13,259 nt of DNA, taken from contig CACYZS010000014.1 in the NCBI GenBank assembly GCA_902778985.1, positions 1 to 13,259 on the forward strand, written 5' to 3'. The notes under the pieces were generated by a model. That model was not told the DNA's origin. It was given only the letters and a program-made list of their open reading frames with translations, and did not search any database. The stretch's first letter is position 1. Each line of letters starts with the position of its first letter. Both the position numbers and the translations under genes were made by a program. Source of the DNA: an uncultured Ruminococcus sp. Lineage in GTDB: Bacteria; Bacillota; Clostridia; Oscillospirales; CAG-272. Below are positions 5,963 through 13,259 of this stretch, piece after piece.

Positions 5963-8900
5963 ATGAAAAAAAGCAAACTGATCCTTCTGATCCTCCTCGT
6001 CGCGGTGATCGTGCTGGTCGCGGTCTATTTCGCCGTGGTGCGTCCGCTGGTCAACCGCAAGCAGATCACGACGAACGAACCGGTCCCGCTGCTCGACGGG
6101 GAGTCCTACTTCCACCTGAACGGCAATTACAGCAACCAGATCCCGGTCATGTTCGAGCAGGTCGACCGCGCCGATCTCTACGAGATCAGGATCCTCGGCG
6201 AGGACGGCACCTACGGCTTCACGCATTACCTCTCGAACGGGAAAGACTACTTCTTGATGTGGACCGAGGACGGGGAAGGCGAGCGCACGCTCTACATGCC
6301 CGAACTCGCCAAGATGTCCGCCGACTTCGACTATACGACCCTCTACGACGAGACCTCGAAGATCCCGTCGCTGATCACCGGCTCGGGCTGCGTGGTCTTC
6401 AAGGACCGCGTCTATATCCGCGCCGACGCCGATCCGGCGCCGACCGACGAGGAATACCAGACGATTTTGCACCGTTACGGCCTTGCCGACGCCGATCACC
6501 CGGTCGGGTACGAAATCAAGGAACTGATGCGCGACGACCGCGGCAACCTGATGTACTACGACGCGGACGGGAACCTCTACTGCACCGACGGGAACAAGGA
6601 GAGCCCCCGCTACTACGACGCGATCACGCTGCGCGACGCCGGCTACGATTACGACGGGACGCCCGTTGCCAACGTGAGCGGAAAGACCCTTTCGGTTTTG
6701 CCTTCTTCGGGCGTGATCCGCGTGTTCGTCGGCGACCTGCTCCCCGACGAGAGCGGATACTACCTTAGGATCGAGGGGCGCGACGTCATCTACACGACCG
6801 GTACCTCCACGATCGGACAGATCGTGTATCAGCCGCTTTCCTATTATATCCACCCGCGCCTCGTGCAGGCGGGCGAGTTTGACGGCGCGGCGCTCTACAC
6901 CACGTCGTTCCGCGTCTTCACCGGCACCGGCGCCAGGAACACCGGCATCGCCGGCAGCGACACGGTCCTTTTCACCTCTTCCTACGCCGTTCGCAACGGG
7001 CTCGATGCCGACCGGACGGGGGCGCTCTCGCTCGGGACGGGCGATCAGCCCGCCGACCTCGTCGAGGCGCTCGTCTCTTCGGGCGCGTCGGTCGGGGACA
7101 CGATCCCGCTGCTCGTCGGTTCGACCGTCGAGCCGCACCGGGCGCTCCGCCCGGACAAAAAGACTGCCTACGCGATCTTTGCCGTCGGCGCGGTGATCCG
7201 CGGCGACGAATACTTCGATCAGGACGGGACCGCCGTGCAAGCCGGCGACACCGTGATCTGCGCCTACACCGCCGACGGGACGGCCGCGGCGGGAATGATC
7301 GACCTTTCGACGGCGCCCGCCGCGCTTGCGGACGCGATCGTCGGTCTGACGGTCGGGGCGGGGGACGGCAGAACGCCGCTCTCCTCGGCGCTGGTCGACT
7401 TTACCGACGCGCCGACCTTTGAGACGGCGGTCTATCAGGTCGAACTGATCCAGGCGTTCGCCCGCAACGAGGACTTTACGATCGGACTGGTGGTCTGGGA
7501 CAGTTCCGATAAACTGACCAAGCAGACCGCCGCGATCCCGAAGACGGGTTCGCGCGGCTACGTCGCGATCTCCTACTCGGTCAAGCGCGACGGCGTGCTC
7601 GCGGTCGAGCGCACGCTCCTGTGCCTGGACGGCGGGAACCAGACGCTGGCGGAGAACATGATGGCGGCGGCGATTCTGGCGTCCGACTACGCGTCGGGCT
7701 CCCTGACGCTCGGCTACCGCAGCGGGATCCGCGCCTCGGTCGCCCTGCCTGCCGACCCCTTCACCTCCTACGTGGTCTACCGCGACTTCAAGGTCACGGG
7801 GATCTACGGCAACGAGGAGGAGATCGGCGTCGCGTACGTCAACGACACCGAACGCAACATCTTCTACGGCGGGAGCGCCTACGAGATCAGAACGCCCGCG
7901 TCCCGCACCGTCTACTCGGTCAACAACTCCAATCTGATGAACGTGCTGCAAAGCATTTTCAACGAGGCGAAGGGCACCCGTACGGTCGCCGTCGGGCTGA
8001 CCGACGAGAACTTCGAGCGCTACGGGCTCGGGGCGCACGCCGTCTATATCGAAATGCCGTCGGGCGTCGCCTACCGCGACGGGACCACGATGGATATCGG
8101 GATTACGTCCCGCCTCGGCTTCCGGCTCTATATCAGCGACCGGAAAAGCGACGCGTCGGGCGCCTACTACTACGTCGCGTCGGACCTCTACGGGACGGTC
8201 GTGCGCGCCAACGTCTCCGACTGCGACCTGTCGTTTGTCGATTGGGACTTCGGAAAGTCGTGGGTCGACGACGATCTGCTCCTGCTCGATCTGACCGATA
8301 TCCGCGACATCACCTTCCGGATCAACTATTCCGATCTCAAGGAGACGCACGGGTTCGCCATTTCGGTCAACCCCACCTACCACAGTTCGATGGACGACGC
8401 CGACGTGTCCGACCGGATCTACGTCGCCTACGTTCCCGGAGCGGCTCCGCTCTACCAGAACCGGATCGTCGAACGCCGGCTGGTCGAGCCGGATAACCGC
8501 AACTACGCGACCCGCAACGCGAGCGGATCGGCGTACTACCGGACCGACTACGGCGTGCAGATCTCCGAGGTCAACAACGACTTCTGGTCGGTGCGGATCG
8601 TGTCGAACGAGGGCGCGATCGGTCTGGACGATCACTACTCGAATGTCCGTGGGGGCGCCGAACTCGAGTACACCGGCTCCTATTTCGAGGGCGTCGCCAA
8701 CTTCACCAAACTGATCACGATGATCTACACTTCGAAGTACAGCGGATCGGTCACGGCCGCGTCGCTCTCCGACGCGGAACTGGCGCGGGTCGGCGACCTG
8801 CTCCAGAAGGACGGAGAGGGGAAGTACGTCCTCTCGGACGACGACGCTCTGGACCGCGCGGTCTTCTCGATCCGGCTGACGCTGATCGACGGACGCGTGT

Positions 8901-9091
8901 TCCGGCTCACCTTCTACCCCTATTCGGACGGGCGCTACCTGCTCTCCTTCGAGGATACCGCGGCGGGGATCGTCAGCCGCGAATTCTTCCTGCACATGGG
9001 CGAGATCAAGAATATGGTCACCGCCGTTCGCACCATCGTCGCGGGCGGAAGCGTGCGCTACGACGAGTCCTACCTGCCCGAGCCCAACTGA
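5963..9091 (+). CDS. Very long DUF4340-like membrane-anchored protein
   Basis: This 1042-residue protein has one N-terminal membrane helix (about 5-26) after a KKSK start, with everything else predicted outside the cytoplasm. Near 72-92 the pattern DLYEIRILGEDGTYGF resembles the strand pattern of DUF4340 proteins. Around 250-275, VFVGDLLPDESGYYLRIEGR matches that family's characteristic segment (G-x-x-P-x-x-S/G-YY-x-R-x-x-GRD). DUF4340 proteins commonly follow GldG in such operons, which supports the call. The usual length is roughly 300-500 residues, so about half of this protein is extra; that part is Asp-, Gly- and Tyr-rich, looks beta-structured, and I do not recognise it. The ATG at 5963 has AAAGGA at 5948-5953 with a 9-base gap, 21 bases after the previous stop. 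It is last in the operon. Confidence 0.72.
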   Translation: MKKSKLILLILLVAVIVLVAVYFAVVRPLVNRKQITTNEPVPLLDGESYFHLNGNYSNQIPVMFEQVDRADLYEIRILGEDGTYGFTHYLSNGKDYFLMWTEDGEGERTLYMPELAKMSADFDYTTLYDETSKIPSLITGSGCVVFKDRVYIRADADPAPTDEEYQTILHRYGLADADHPVGYEIKELMRDDRGNLMYYDADGNLYCTDGNKESPRYYDAITLRDAGYDYDGTPVANVSGKTLSVLPSSGVIRVFVGDLLPDESGYYLRIEGRDVIYTTGTSTIGQIVYQPLSYYIHPRLVQAGEFDGAALYTTSFRVFTGTGARNTGIAGSDTVLFTSSYAVRNGLDADRTGALSLGTGDQPADLVEALVSSGASVGDTIPLLVGSTVEPHRALRPDKKTAYAIFAVGAVIRGDEYFDQDGTAVQAGDTVICAYTADGTAAAGMIDLSTAPAALADAIVGLTVGAGDGRTPLSSALVDFTDAPTFETAVYQVELIQAFARNEDFTIGLVVWDSSDKLTKQTAAIPKTGSRGYVAISYSVKRDGVLAVERTLLCLDGGNQTLAENMMAAAILASDYASGSLTLGYRSGIRASVALPADPFTSYVVYRDFKVTGIYGNEEEIGVAYVNDTERNIFYGGSAYEIRTPASRTVYSVNNSNLMNVLQSIFNEAKGTRTVAVGLTDENFERYGLGAHAVYIEMPSGVAYRDGTTMDIGITSRLGFRLYISDRKSDASGAYYYVASDLYGTVVRANVSDCDLSFVDWDFGKSWVDDDLLLLDLTDIRDITFRINYSDLKETHGFAISVNPTYHSSMDDADVSDRIYVAYVPGAAPLYQNRIVERRLVEPDNRNYATRNASGSAYYRTDYGVQISEVNNDFWSVRIVSNEGAIGLDDHYSNVRGGAELEYTGSYFEGVANFTKLITMIYTSKYSGSVTAASLSDAELARVGDLLQKDGEGKYVLSDDDALDRAVFSIRLTLIDGRVFRLTFYPYSDGRYLLSFEDTAAGIVSREFFLHMGEIKNMVTAVRTIVAGGSVRYDESYLPEPN

Positions 9092-9092
9092 T

Positions 9093-9134
9093 TTTTTCCC
9101 GCCCCGAGGCGCATTTTCGGAGCGGCGGGAAAAA
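9093..9134. repeat. Inverted repeat after the ABC operon
   Basis: TTTTTCCCGCC (9093-9103) pairs with GGCGGGAAAAA (9124-9134), 11 bp. Inside it, CCGA/TCGG (9104-9107/9117-9120) can also pair, leaving a 3-base bulge. The T tract is on the left and the A tract on the right, the reverse of a normal terminator, so no U run follows on either strand. A weaker stem, CGCC/GGCG (9100-9103/9108-9111), followed by CATTTT is the only terminator-like alternative. How the operon transcript ends is therefore unclear. Confidence 0.55.
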
Positions 9135-9159
9135 CTGTCCCGGAAAAAACAAAAAAAGA

Positions 9160-9187
9160 TTGCATTTTGAAAAAAGTGTGATATAAT
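9160..9187 (+). promoter_or_regulatory. Extended -10 promoter of the trigger-factor-like gene
   Basis: TATAAT at 9182-9187 has TG at 9179-9180, a full extended -10, with a weak -35 TTGCAT at 9160-9165 and a 16-base spacer. The region is A/T-rich against a GC-rich background. Transcription would start near 9194, giving a leader of about 40 bases before the ATG at 9236. Confidence 0.72.
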
Positions 9188-9235
9188 ATTGAAGTACAAT
9201 AGCCAAAATATCCACACGCAAGGGGTTTACAGTTT

Positions 9236-11011
9236 ATGACGAAAACGAAAAAGATCATCTGTATCGCGCTTACGATCGTCCTGATCGCCGGCGCAGTCTT
9301 CTTCGCGATCTACAACAAAGTGGGGAAGACGTACAATTACGGAAAGATCAAGGACTACTCCAAGTATATCACGATCGGTGACGTCCTCGGTCTTTCGTTT
9401 GAAGCCGACGACAGTCAGGTCGCCGCGGTCACCGAGGAGGATATCAACGCGAAGGTCGCGAGTAACCTGCGCGCCCTTATGACCGACGACGATAAGAACG
9501 TGACCGACACGACCGCCGTGATCGGCACCTACGACGAGGCGTACGTCAACTTCTACGGTACCTACGTCGATACGAACGCCGTCACGCACGTTTTCGTGGC
9601 GGGCAGCCGTATGGATAAGAACAATCCCGTCGTCCTCTACGTCGAGAGCGGCAAGGCTTCCGAGTACTTCGCCGACGCGCTGAAGGGCAAGAGCCCCAAT
9701 CCCGACGCCTACACGCTGAAAGCGACCGGCGCCGAGGGCGACGACAGCGTGATCGACGACGACGACATCGTGTATATCAACTACACCTGGGTCCGTTACC
9801 GTTACGAAGAGGACGGCGTGACCATCAAAGAGGACTCGAAGCAGACCAACACCGCGGTCGAGACCGACAAGACCCGCGTGACCACCGAACTCCGCCTCGA
9901 TATGGCGAACGTTCCCGACTATTTCCCCGCCGGCTTCAAGGCTGAACTCGTCGGCAAGACCGTCGGCACGCTCGACACGCTGACCTTCGACAACGTCGCG
10001 GTCGATCTCGGCGGCGAAGAGGGCGTCGTGAACTTCCAGTATCAGTACACCGTCACCGTCAACCGTGTCATCGGGACCTTCGACGCGATCGAGATCCCCT
10101 ACACCTTTGCCGCCGACGCGACCGATAAGGACCTCGAGGGCAACTCGCTTGCCGGACTGGACGTCGTGTTCCACGTCGTGATCTCCTACTTCAACGACGT
10201 GCCGGATCTCGATACGACCTATCCCGCCGATCCTTCCGACGAGAATTCGGAGCAGATCAGCGTTCTCTTCTCGAAACTCAAATTCGACCAGACCGACTAC
10301 TATAAAGAGAACGTCAAGGACGAAGAGACCTGGCTTGCCGAGACCGACAACGCCGGCAAGACGCACGACGACTACGAGACCTACCTGAAAGGGCAGTACG
10401 TCGCGATGGTCGAAAAGGAACTGACCGACGCCTACGACGACAGCCGTATGAACGTCGCCGCCAAACCCATGTGGGAGGCGCTCCGCGCGCAGGTGACCGA
10501 GGTCAATGTTCCGAAACGCGCCCTGAAACTGGCGAAGAGCGACCTCGAGTCGATGTTCAAGTACGTCTTCAGCGAATCCACCTTCGAGAACGACGCGGGC
10601 AAGACGATCTCCTACCGCACGCAGTACGGCAGTTACGCGAAGTTCATGGCAGCCTGCTACAAAAACGAGGACGTGCTCAAGGCGGTCGGGCTGGACACCA
10701 ACGCCGCGTACAGCAAGGCGGTCGAGGAAGGGAAGTCCTACTCCGCTTGCATCGACGAAGCCGCGCGCGAGATCGTCACCGTCAAACTGATGATCTACGC
10801 TCTCTCCGACCGGATCGGCGAAGACGTCAAGGTCGACGAGACCGCGTTCGAGGAACAGCGCAGCCTGATGTACCTCTACTACTATTACGGCGTGTCCAAG
10901 ACGCTTCTGCCCGACGCGGCGCTTCGTGAATCCATCATGTTCGACAACGTGATGCGGTATATCTACGATCACGCCAACGTGCAGTGGGCAAGCGCCACGG
11001 TCGCTCCCTGA
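9236..11011 (+). CDS. Membrane-anchored trigger-factor-like protein
   Basis: This 591-residue protein has one N-terminal membrane helix (7-26) after MTKTKK, with the rest predicted outside the cytoplasm. From about 44, YITIGDVLGLSFEAD and VTEEDINAKVASNLRAL resemble the segment that opens the FKBP-like prolyl isomerase domain of trigger factors. DDIVYINYTWV and GFKAELVGKTVGTLDTLTF fit strands of that domain in an expanded form. The C-terminal half is helical. EVNVPKRALKLAKSDLESMF (about 422-441) and REIVTVKLMIYALSDRIGED (about 511-530) look like the trigger factor chaperone arms. The ribosome-binding domain of true trigger factor is absent. It probably helps fold exported proteins at the membrane. 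I cannot confirm isomerase activity because the domain is diverged. AGGGG at 9221-9225 supports the start. It has its own promoter and terminator. Confidence 0.68.
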   Translation: MTKTKKIICIALTIVLIAGAVFFAIYNKVGKTYNYGKIKDYSKYITIGDVLGLSFEADDSQVAAVTEEDINAKVASNLRALMTDDDKNVTDTTAVIGTYDEAYVNFYGTYVDTNAVTHVFVAGSRMDKNNPVVLYVESGKASEYFADALKGKSPNPDAYTLKATGAEGDDSVIDDDDIVYINYTWVRYRYEEDGVTIKEDSKQTNTAVETDKTRVTTELRLDMANVPDYFPAGFKAELVGKTVGTLDTLTFDNVAVDLGGEEGVVNFQYQYTVTVNRVIGTFDAIEIPYTFAADATDKDLEGNSLAGLDVVFHVVISYFNDVPDLDTTYPADPSDENSEQISVLFSKLKFDQTDYYKENVKDEETWLAETDNAGKTHDDYETYLKGQYVAMVEKELTDAYDDSRMNVAAKPMWEALRAQVTEVNVPKRALKLAKSDLESMFKYVFSESTFENDAGKTISYRTQYGSYAKFMAACYKNEDVLKAVGLDTNAAYSKAVEEGKSYSACIDEAAREIVTVKLMIYALSDRIGEDVKVDETAFEEQRSLMYLYYYYGVSKTLLPDAALRESIMFDNVMRYIYDHANVQWASATVAP

Positions 11012-11030
11012 CGGGAAGACGCCGCACTCC

Positions 11031-11064
11031 CTGACCGTACCGCCCCCGCGGTACGGTCAGTTTT
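11031..11064 (+). terminator. Strong intrinsic terminator after the trigger-factor-like gene
   Basis: A perfect 13-bp stem pairs 11031-11043 with 11048-11060 (CTGACCGTACCGC with GCGGTACGGTCAG) around a CCCC loop, followed by TTTT (11061-11064). It starts 19 bases after the stop at 11011 and ends 28 bases before the rnhA start. Confidence 0.85.
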
Positions 11065-11092
11065 GTAAAACCGACGAAAGGACCGACGGAAA

Positions 11093-11578
11093 ATGAAGAG
11101 AGTCGAACTGTTTACCGACGGGGCGTGCCGGGGCAATCCCGGTCCCGGCGGCTGGGGCTGTATCCTGGTTTACGGCAAGTTCCGCCGGGAAATGTCGGGC
11201 GGAGAGCCCGAGACCACCAACAACCGTATGGAACTGACCGCCGCGATCGAAGGGCTGGCGGCGTTGAAAGAGCCCTGCGAGGTGATTTTGACCTCCGATT
11301 CCAAGTATCTGGTCGACGCGGTGACGCTCGGCTGGCTTGACGACTGGCAACGAAAGAACTGGCGCCTGAAGACCCGCGGGGCGGTGAAGAACGCCGACCT
11401 GTGGGCAAAACTCGCAGACCTGCTCGCCACCCACCGCGTTTCGTTCGTGTGGGTGAAGGGACACGACGGACACCCCGAGAACGAGCGGTGCGACCAACTC
11501 GCAACGACGGAAGCGGACAAATACAAACCGGCGTTCCCCGAGGGGGAAGCGGCGGGAGAGGGGGAAGAAACCAAATGA
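11093..11578 (+). CDS. rnhA: Ribonuclease HI
   Basis: This 161-residue cytoplasmic enzyme cuts the RNA strand of RNA-DNA hybrids such as R-loops and Okazaki primers, using two metal ions. The catalytic set is complete: Asp9 in FTDGACRGNPGPGGWG, Glu47 in NNRMEL, Asp69 in LTSDSKYL, His124 in WVKGHDGHPENE and Asp134 in RCDQLA. The positions almost equal those of the E. coli enzyme (10, 48, 70, 124, 134). The basic handle region around WQRKNWRLKTRG (85-96) is present, so this is the E. coli-like form. The last 15 residues are an acidic tail (EGEAAGEGEETK end) beyond the conserved fold. The ATG at 11093 follows AAAGGA (11077-11082) by 10 bases. Its stop overlaps the next start as ATGA, so the two are translationally coupled. 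Confidence 0.97.
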   Translation: MKRVELFTDGACRGNPGPGGWGCILVYGKFRREMSGGEPETTNNRMELTAAIEGLAALKEPCEVILTSDSKYLVDAVTLGWLDDWQRKNWRLKTRGAVKNADLWAKLADLLATHRVSFVWVKGHDGHPENERCDQLATTEADKYKPAFPEGEAAGEGEETK

Positions 11579-13053
11579 CGAAAGGACGCCTGACGCGCGC
11601 GGCGGCGATCATCTTGACCGTTGCGGCGTTGTTTCTTCTCGCTTCGTGCGGCTTCTCCTACGAGAAGAGCAAACTGAAAAAGTACGTCAAACTGGCGCGC
11701 GAGGACTACTACGGAGTGTCGGTCTCGATCCCCGCGGCAAAAGAGGTGACCGAGGCGGATATCGACCTTGAGATCGACACCTTCCGGCTTGAACTCCGCA
11801 CGCTTGTCTCGGAGGGGGAATTGACCACCCACGCGCAGTGGGGCGACAGCGCCAACACCTACTTCATGATGACGGTCGAGGGCGAGGGCGGAGGTTTTTT
11901 GCCGCCGTCGTCCTACTCCAACATGACCGACACCGCCCCCCACGGCTTCATTCTCGGCGGCGGGATCCTGCCCAAGGCGTTTGAGGACGATATGACCGAC
12001 CGCGCCGCGATCGAGACCAACTTCGTCCCGCTGACCGCGGCGACCGAAACCGTCGCGGCGGGCGACGTGATCTATCTGGATCTCTCCTACCGCTATACCG
12101 ACGGCGAGGACGTCGTCGAGGGGACCACGGCGGGCGCGCGGATCGACCTTTCGGCAAACGCCGTTGCCGCCGCAGCGTTCGCGGGACTGCACCCGGGCGA
12201 CGAGTTCGATTTCGGGCTCTCGACGGGCGATCCGCTGACCTTTGACTGGGACGGCGACGGCGCGACCGAGACGCTTGCCGCGGCGGGGATCGTGAAGACC
12301 GTTTCGCGCGGCGAGGTCCTCGCACGGGTCGAGACCGTCGTTGAAGCGGACTTCTACGACACGCTGCTCGCCGGCAAGCGCGTCACGCTCCTCTACGCGA
12401 TCCAGACGGTCGACGTCTACTCGGTCCCCGAGATCACCGAAGAGTTGCTCAACGAGAACGTCCCCGAATTCACGTACGAGGAAGGCACGGATCTGAATAC
12501 GGAGTTCCGCGACTACGTTCGTCAACTGCTCACAAACGAGGCGCGCAGGGAATGGCACGCGACCATCGAACAGGAACTTTGGAACCGCTTCGATTCGCTC
12601 GACTGCATCAAGAAATATCCCGGCGACGCGATCCGCGACGAACTGAGGGAGCAGGAAAAGCAACTGGAACGGCTCTACGAGCATTACGGCGCGGCGCTGG
12701 AAGAGGAGTACGGCGTCAATCCCTTCTCGACCGTCGAGGAGTTCGGCGCGGCGTACTACGAACTGGACAAGACCAACTATTCCGACGTCCACGAGTATCT
12801 GAAAAAGGAAGTCGTGCCCCATACCGTCAAGCAGAAACTGATCATCTACTATATCGCCGGACAAGAAGGGTGGAAGTGCACCGAGGAGGAGTACGAAGCC
12901 GAACTTCCGCAGCAACTTACCTACTACGCGCAGTCGGAGGGGGTGACGACGGCGGAGGTGCTCGCGAAATACGGAGAGTCCTTCTTCCGCCAAGCCATCC
13001 AATACAACAAGGTCTTAACTCATTTGGTGGATGTTACGTTGATCATAGAGTGA
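11575..13053 (+). CDS. Trigger-factor-like lipoprotein (extracytoplasmic chaperone or prolyl isomerase)
   Basis: This 492-residue protein starts at the ATG at 11575, which overlaps the rnhA stop (ATGA). The frame stays open upstream, but only this start gives a proper lipoprotein signal: MTKGRLTR, a hydrophobic stretch and the lipobox LASC with Cys25. It should be lipid-anchored on the outer face of the membrane. VTEADIDLEIDTF opens a trigger-factor-like region. FILGGGILPKAFEDDM (about 124-139), GDVIYLDLSYRY (163-174) and AGLHPGDEFDF (about 203-213) match strands of the FKBP-like isomerase domain. Then SVPEITEELLNENVPEF (about 283-299) and the helical end (VKQKLIIYYIAGQEGWKCTEEE, about 416-437) fit the trigger factor C-terminal arms. 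The ribosome-binding domain is absent. A role like PrsA or an external trigger factor, folding exported proteins, is inferred. Sequence shared with the protein at 9236-11011 is limited. Confidence 0.75.
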   Translation: MTKGRLTRAAAIILTVAALFLLASCGFSYEKSKLKKYVKLAREDYYGVSVSIPAAKEVTEADIDLEIDTFRLELRTLVSEGELTTHAQWGDSANTYFMMTVEGEGGGFLPPSSYSNMTDTAPHGFILGGGILPKAFEDDMTDRAAIETNFVPLTAATETVAAGDVIYLDLSYRYTDGEDVVEGTTAGARIDLSANAVAAAAFAGLHPGDEFDFGLSTGDPLTFDWDGDGATETLAAAGIVKTVSRGEVLARVETVVEADFYDTLLAGKRVTLLYAIQTVDVYSVPEITEELLNENVPEFTYEEGTDLNTEFRDYVRQLLTNEARREWHATIEQELWNRFDSLDCIKKYPGDAIRDELREQEKQLERLYEHYGAALEEEYGVNPFSTVEEFGAAYYELDKTNYSDVHEYLKKEVVPHTVKQKLIIYYIAGQEGWKCTEEEYEAELPQQLTYYAQSEGVTTAEVLAKYGESFFRQAIQYNKVLTHLVDVTLIIE

Positions 13054-13078
13054 CACGCGGATTTGACGCGCACAGACG

Positions 13079-13258
13079 GCACAGATCGGAAAACAAAAAG
13101 GAATTGTGTCTGTAAATCTTCGGCGCTTTCTACTCTGTGCATAATCCTTTCATAGCAAATTGCATTTTTAAGGTGGAAACCCGCTCGCATTCGCGAGCGG
13201 GTTTCTCCATTGGATTCTATTTTTGTTTTCCTCTCCCCGTTCCCGCCCTCTCGGAGTA
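13079..13258 (+). repeat. Non-coding repeat element, copy B (cut by window end)
   Basis: This is the partner of the element at 398-568. It has the 16-base block at 13079-13094, TCTGTAA at 13109-13115, AAGGT-GAAA before the terminator, CTCCATT-GATT after it, and the 34-base box at 13225-13258. It starts 26 bases after the stop at 13053, as copy A follows the gene ending at 381. CACAGA-CGG is also doubled locally at 13071-13089. The middle parts of the copies differ, so this is not a recent duplication. The window ends just where copy A enters its structured segment. Confidence 0.7.
13176..13210 (+). terminator. Intrinsic terminator after the trigger-factor-like lipoprotein gene
   Basis: A perfect 13-bp stem pairs 13176-13188 with 13193-13205 (GAAACCCGCTCGC with GCGAGCGGGTTTC) around an ATTC loop, with TTT in the right arm and CTCCATT after it. 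It ends the rnhA and lipoprotein transcript with a 3' untranslated region of about 150 bases. Confidence 0.8.
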
Positions 13259-13259
13259 C

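Noticed and set aside
3890..9217. Minus-strand open frame of 1775 codons
   Set aside because: Its codons line up exactly with those of the + strand genes at 2660, 4199 and 5963, which share one frame. It can stop only at + strand TTA, CTA or TCA codons, which this GC-rich codon usage avoids. The translation is low-complexity Arg/Val/Asp-rich with no recognisable domain.
9227..10972. Minus-strand open frame of 581 codons opposite the trigger-factor-like gene
   Set aside because: It is in codon register with the + strand gene, His/Val/Asp-rich and without any domain; it is a shadow frame.
11401..11574. Upstream extension of the lipoprotein reading frame
   Set aside because: It overlaps rnhA, gives a basic low-complexity N-terminus and would bury the lipoprotein signal. 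The ATG at 11575, coupled to the rnhA stop, is the better start.
11170..13002. Minus-strand open frame of 610 codons opposite rnhA and the lipoprotein gene
   Set aside because: It overlaps two well-supported + strand genes, has biased composition and shows no family motif.

Overview
The window is about 13.3 kb of GC-rich DNA. Every gene I accept reads on the + strand. The coding parts use mostly C- or G-ending codons, while the promoters are AT-rich sigma-A type (extended -10 TGnTATAAT) and ribosome sites are AGGA/GGGG-like. A lipobox lipoprotein, Gld-type ABC genes with a DUF4340-like partner and extracytoplasmic trigger-factor-like proteins together suggest a GC-rich, uncultured Clostridia-like Firmicute, perhaps from a gut. 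That placement is inference, since the window holds no marker gene that settles taxonomy.

Layout. (1) Bases 1-381 are the 3' end of a secreted beta-rich protein, possibly the C-terminal sandwich of a heparinase II/III-like lyase. (2) Bases 382-932 are a long non-coding interval. It holds a terminator, a structured repeat element with competing stems, a second + strand terminator that follows no gene, an extended -10 promoter and a leader with two terminator-like hairpins. (3) Bases 933-9091 are a five-gene operon: a GldA-like ABC ATPase, a GldF-like ABC-2 permease, two divergent tandem GldG-like auxiliary membrane proteins, and a 1042-residue membrane-anchored protein resembling a greatly enlarged DUF4340 protein. 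(4) Bases 9092-9235 carry an inverted repeat and a new extended -10 promoter. (5) Bases 9236-11011 encode a membrane-anchored trigger-factor-like protein, closed by a strong terminator. (6) Bases 11093-13053 encode RNase HI and, overlapping it by ATGA, a trigger-factor-like lipoprotein. (7) Bases 13054-13259 are a 3' region with a second copy of the repeat element from interval 2, cut by the window end.

How it may work together. The five-gene operon looks like one membrane machine: a cytoplasmic ATPase and permease with three large single- or double-anchored extracytoplasmic partners. Gld-type systems of this kind are widespread outside gliding bacteria and their substrate is generally unknown. 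The two anchored trigger-factor-like proteins downstream probably assist folding of exported proteins on the outer face of the membrane; they are separately transcribed, so a link to the ABC system rests on proximity only. The most unusual signal is the pair of related non-coding elements behind the genes ending at 381 and 13053. They share sequence blocks on both sides of terminators whose stems differ in sequence but keep their pairing.
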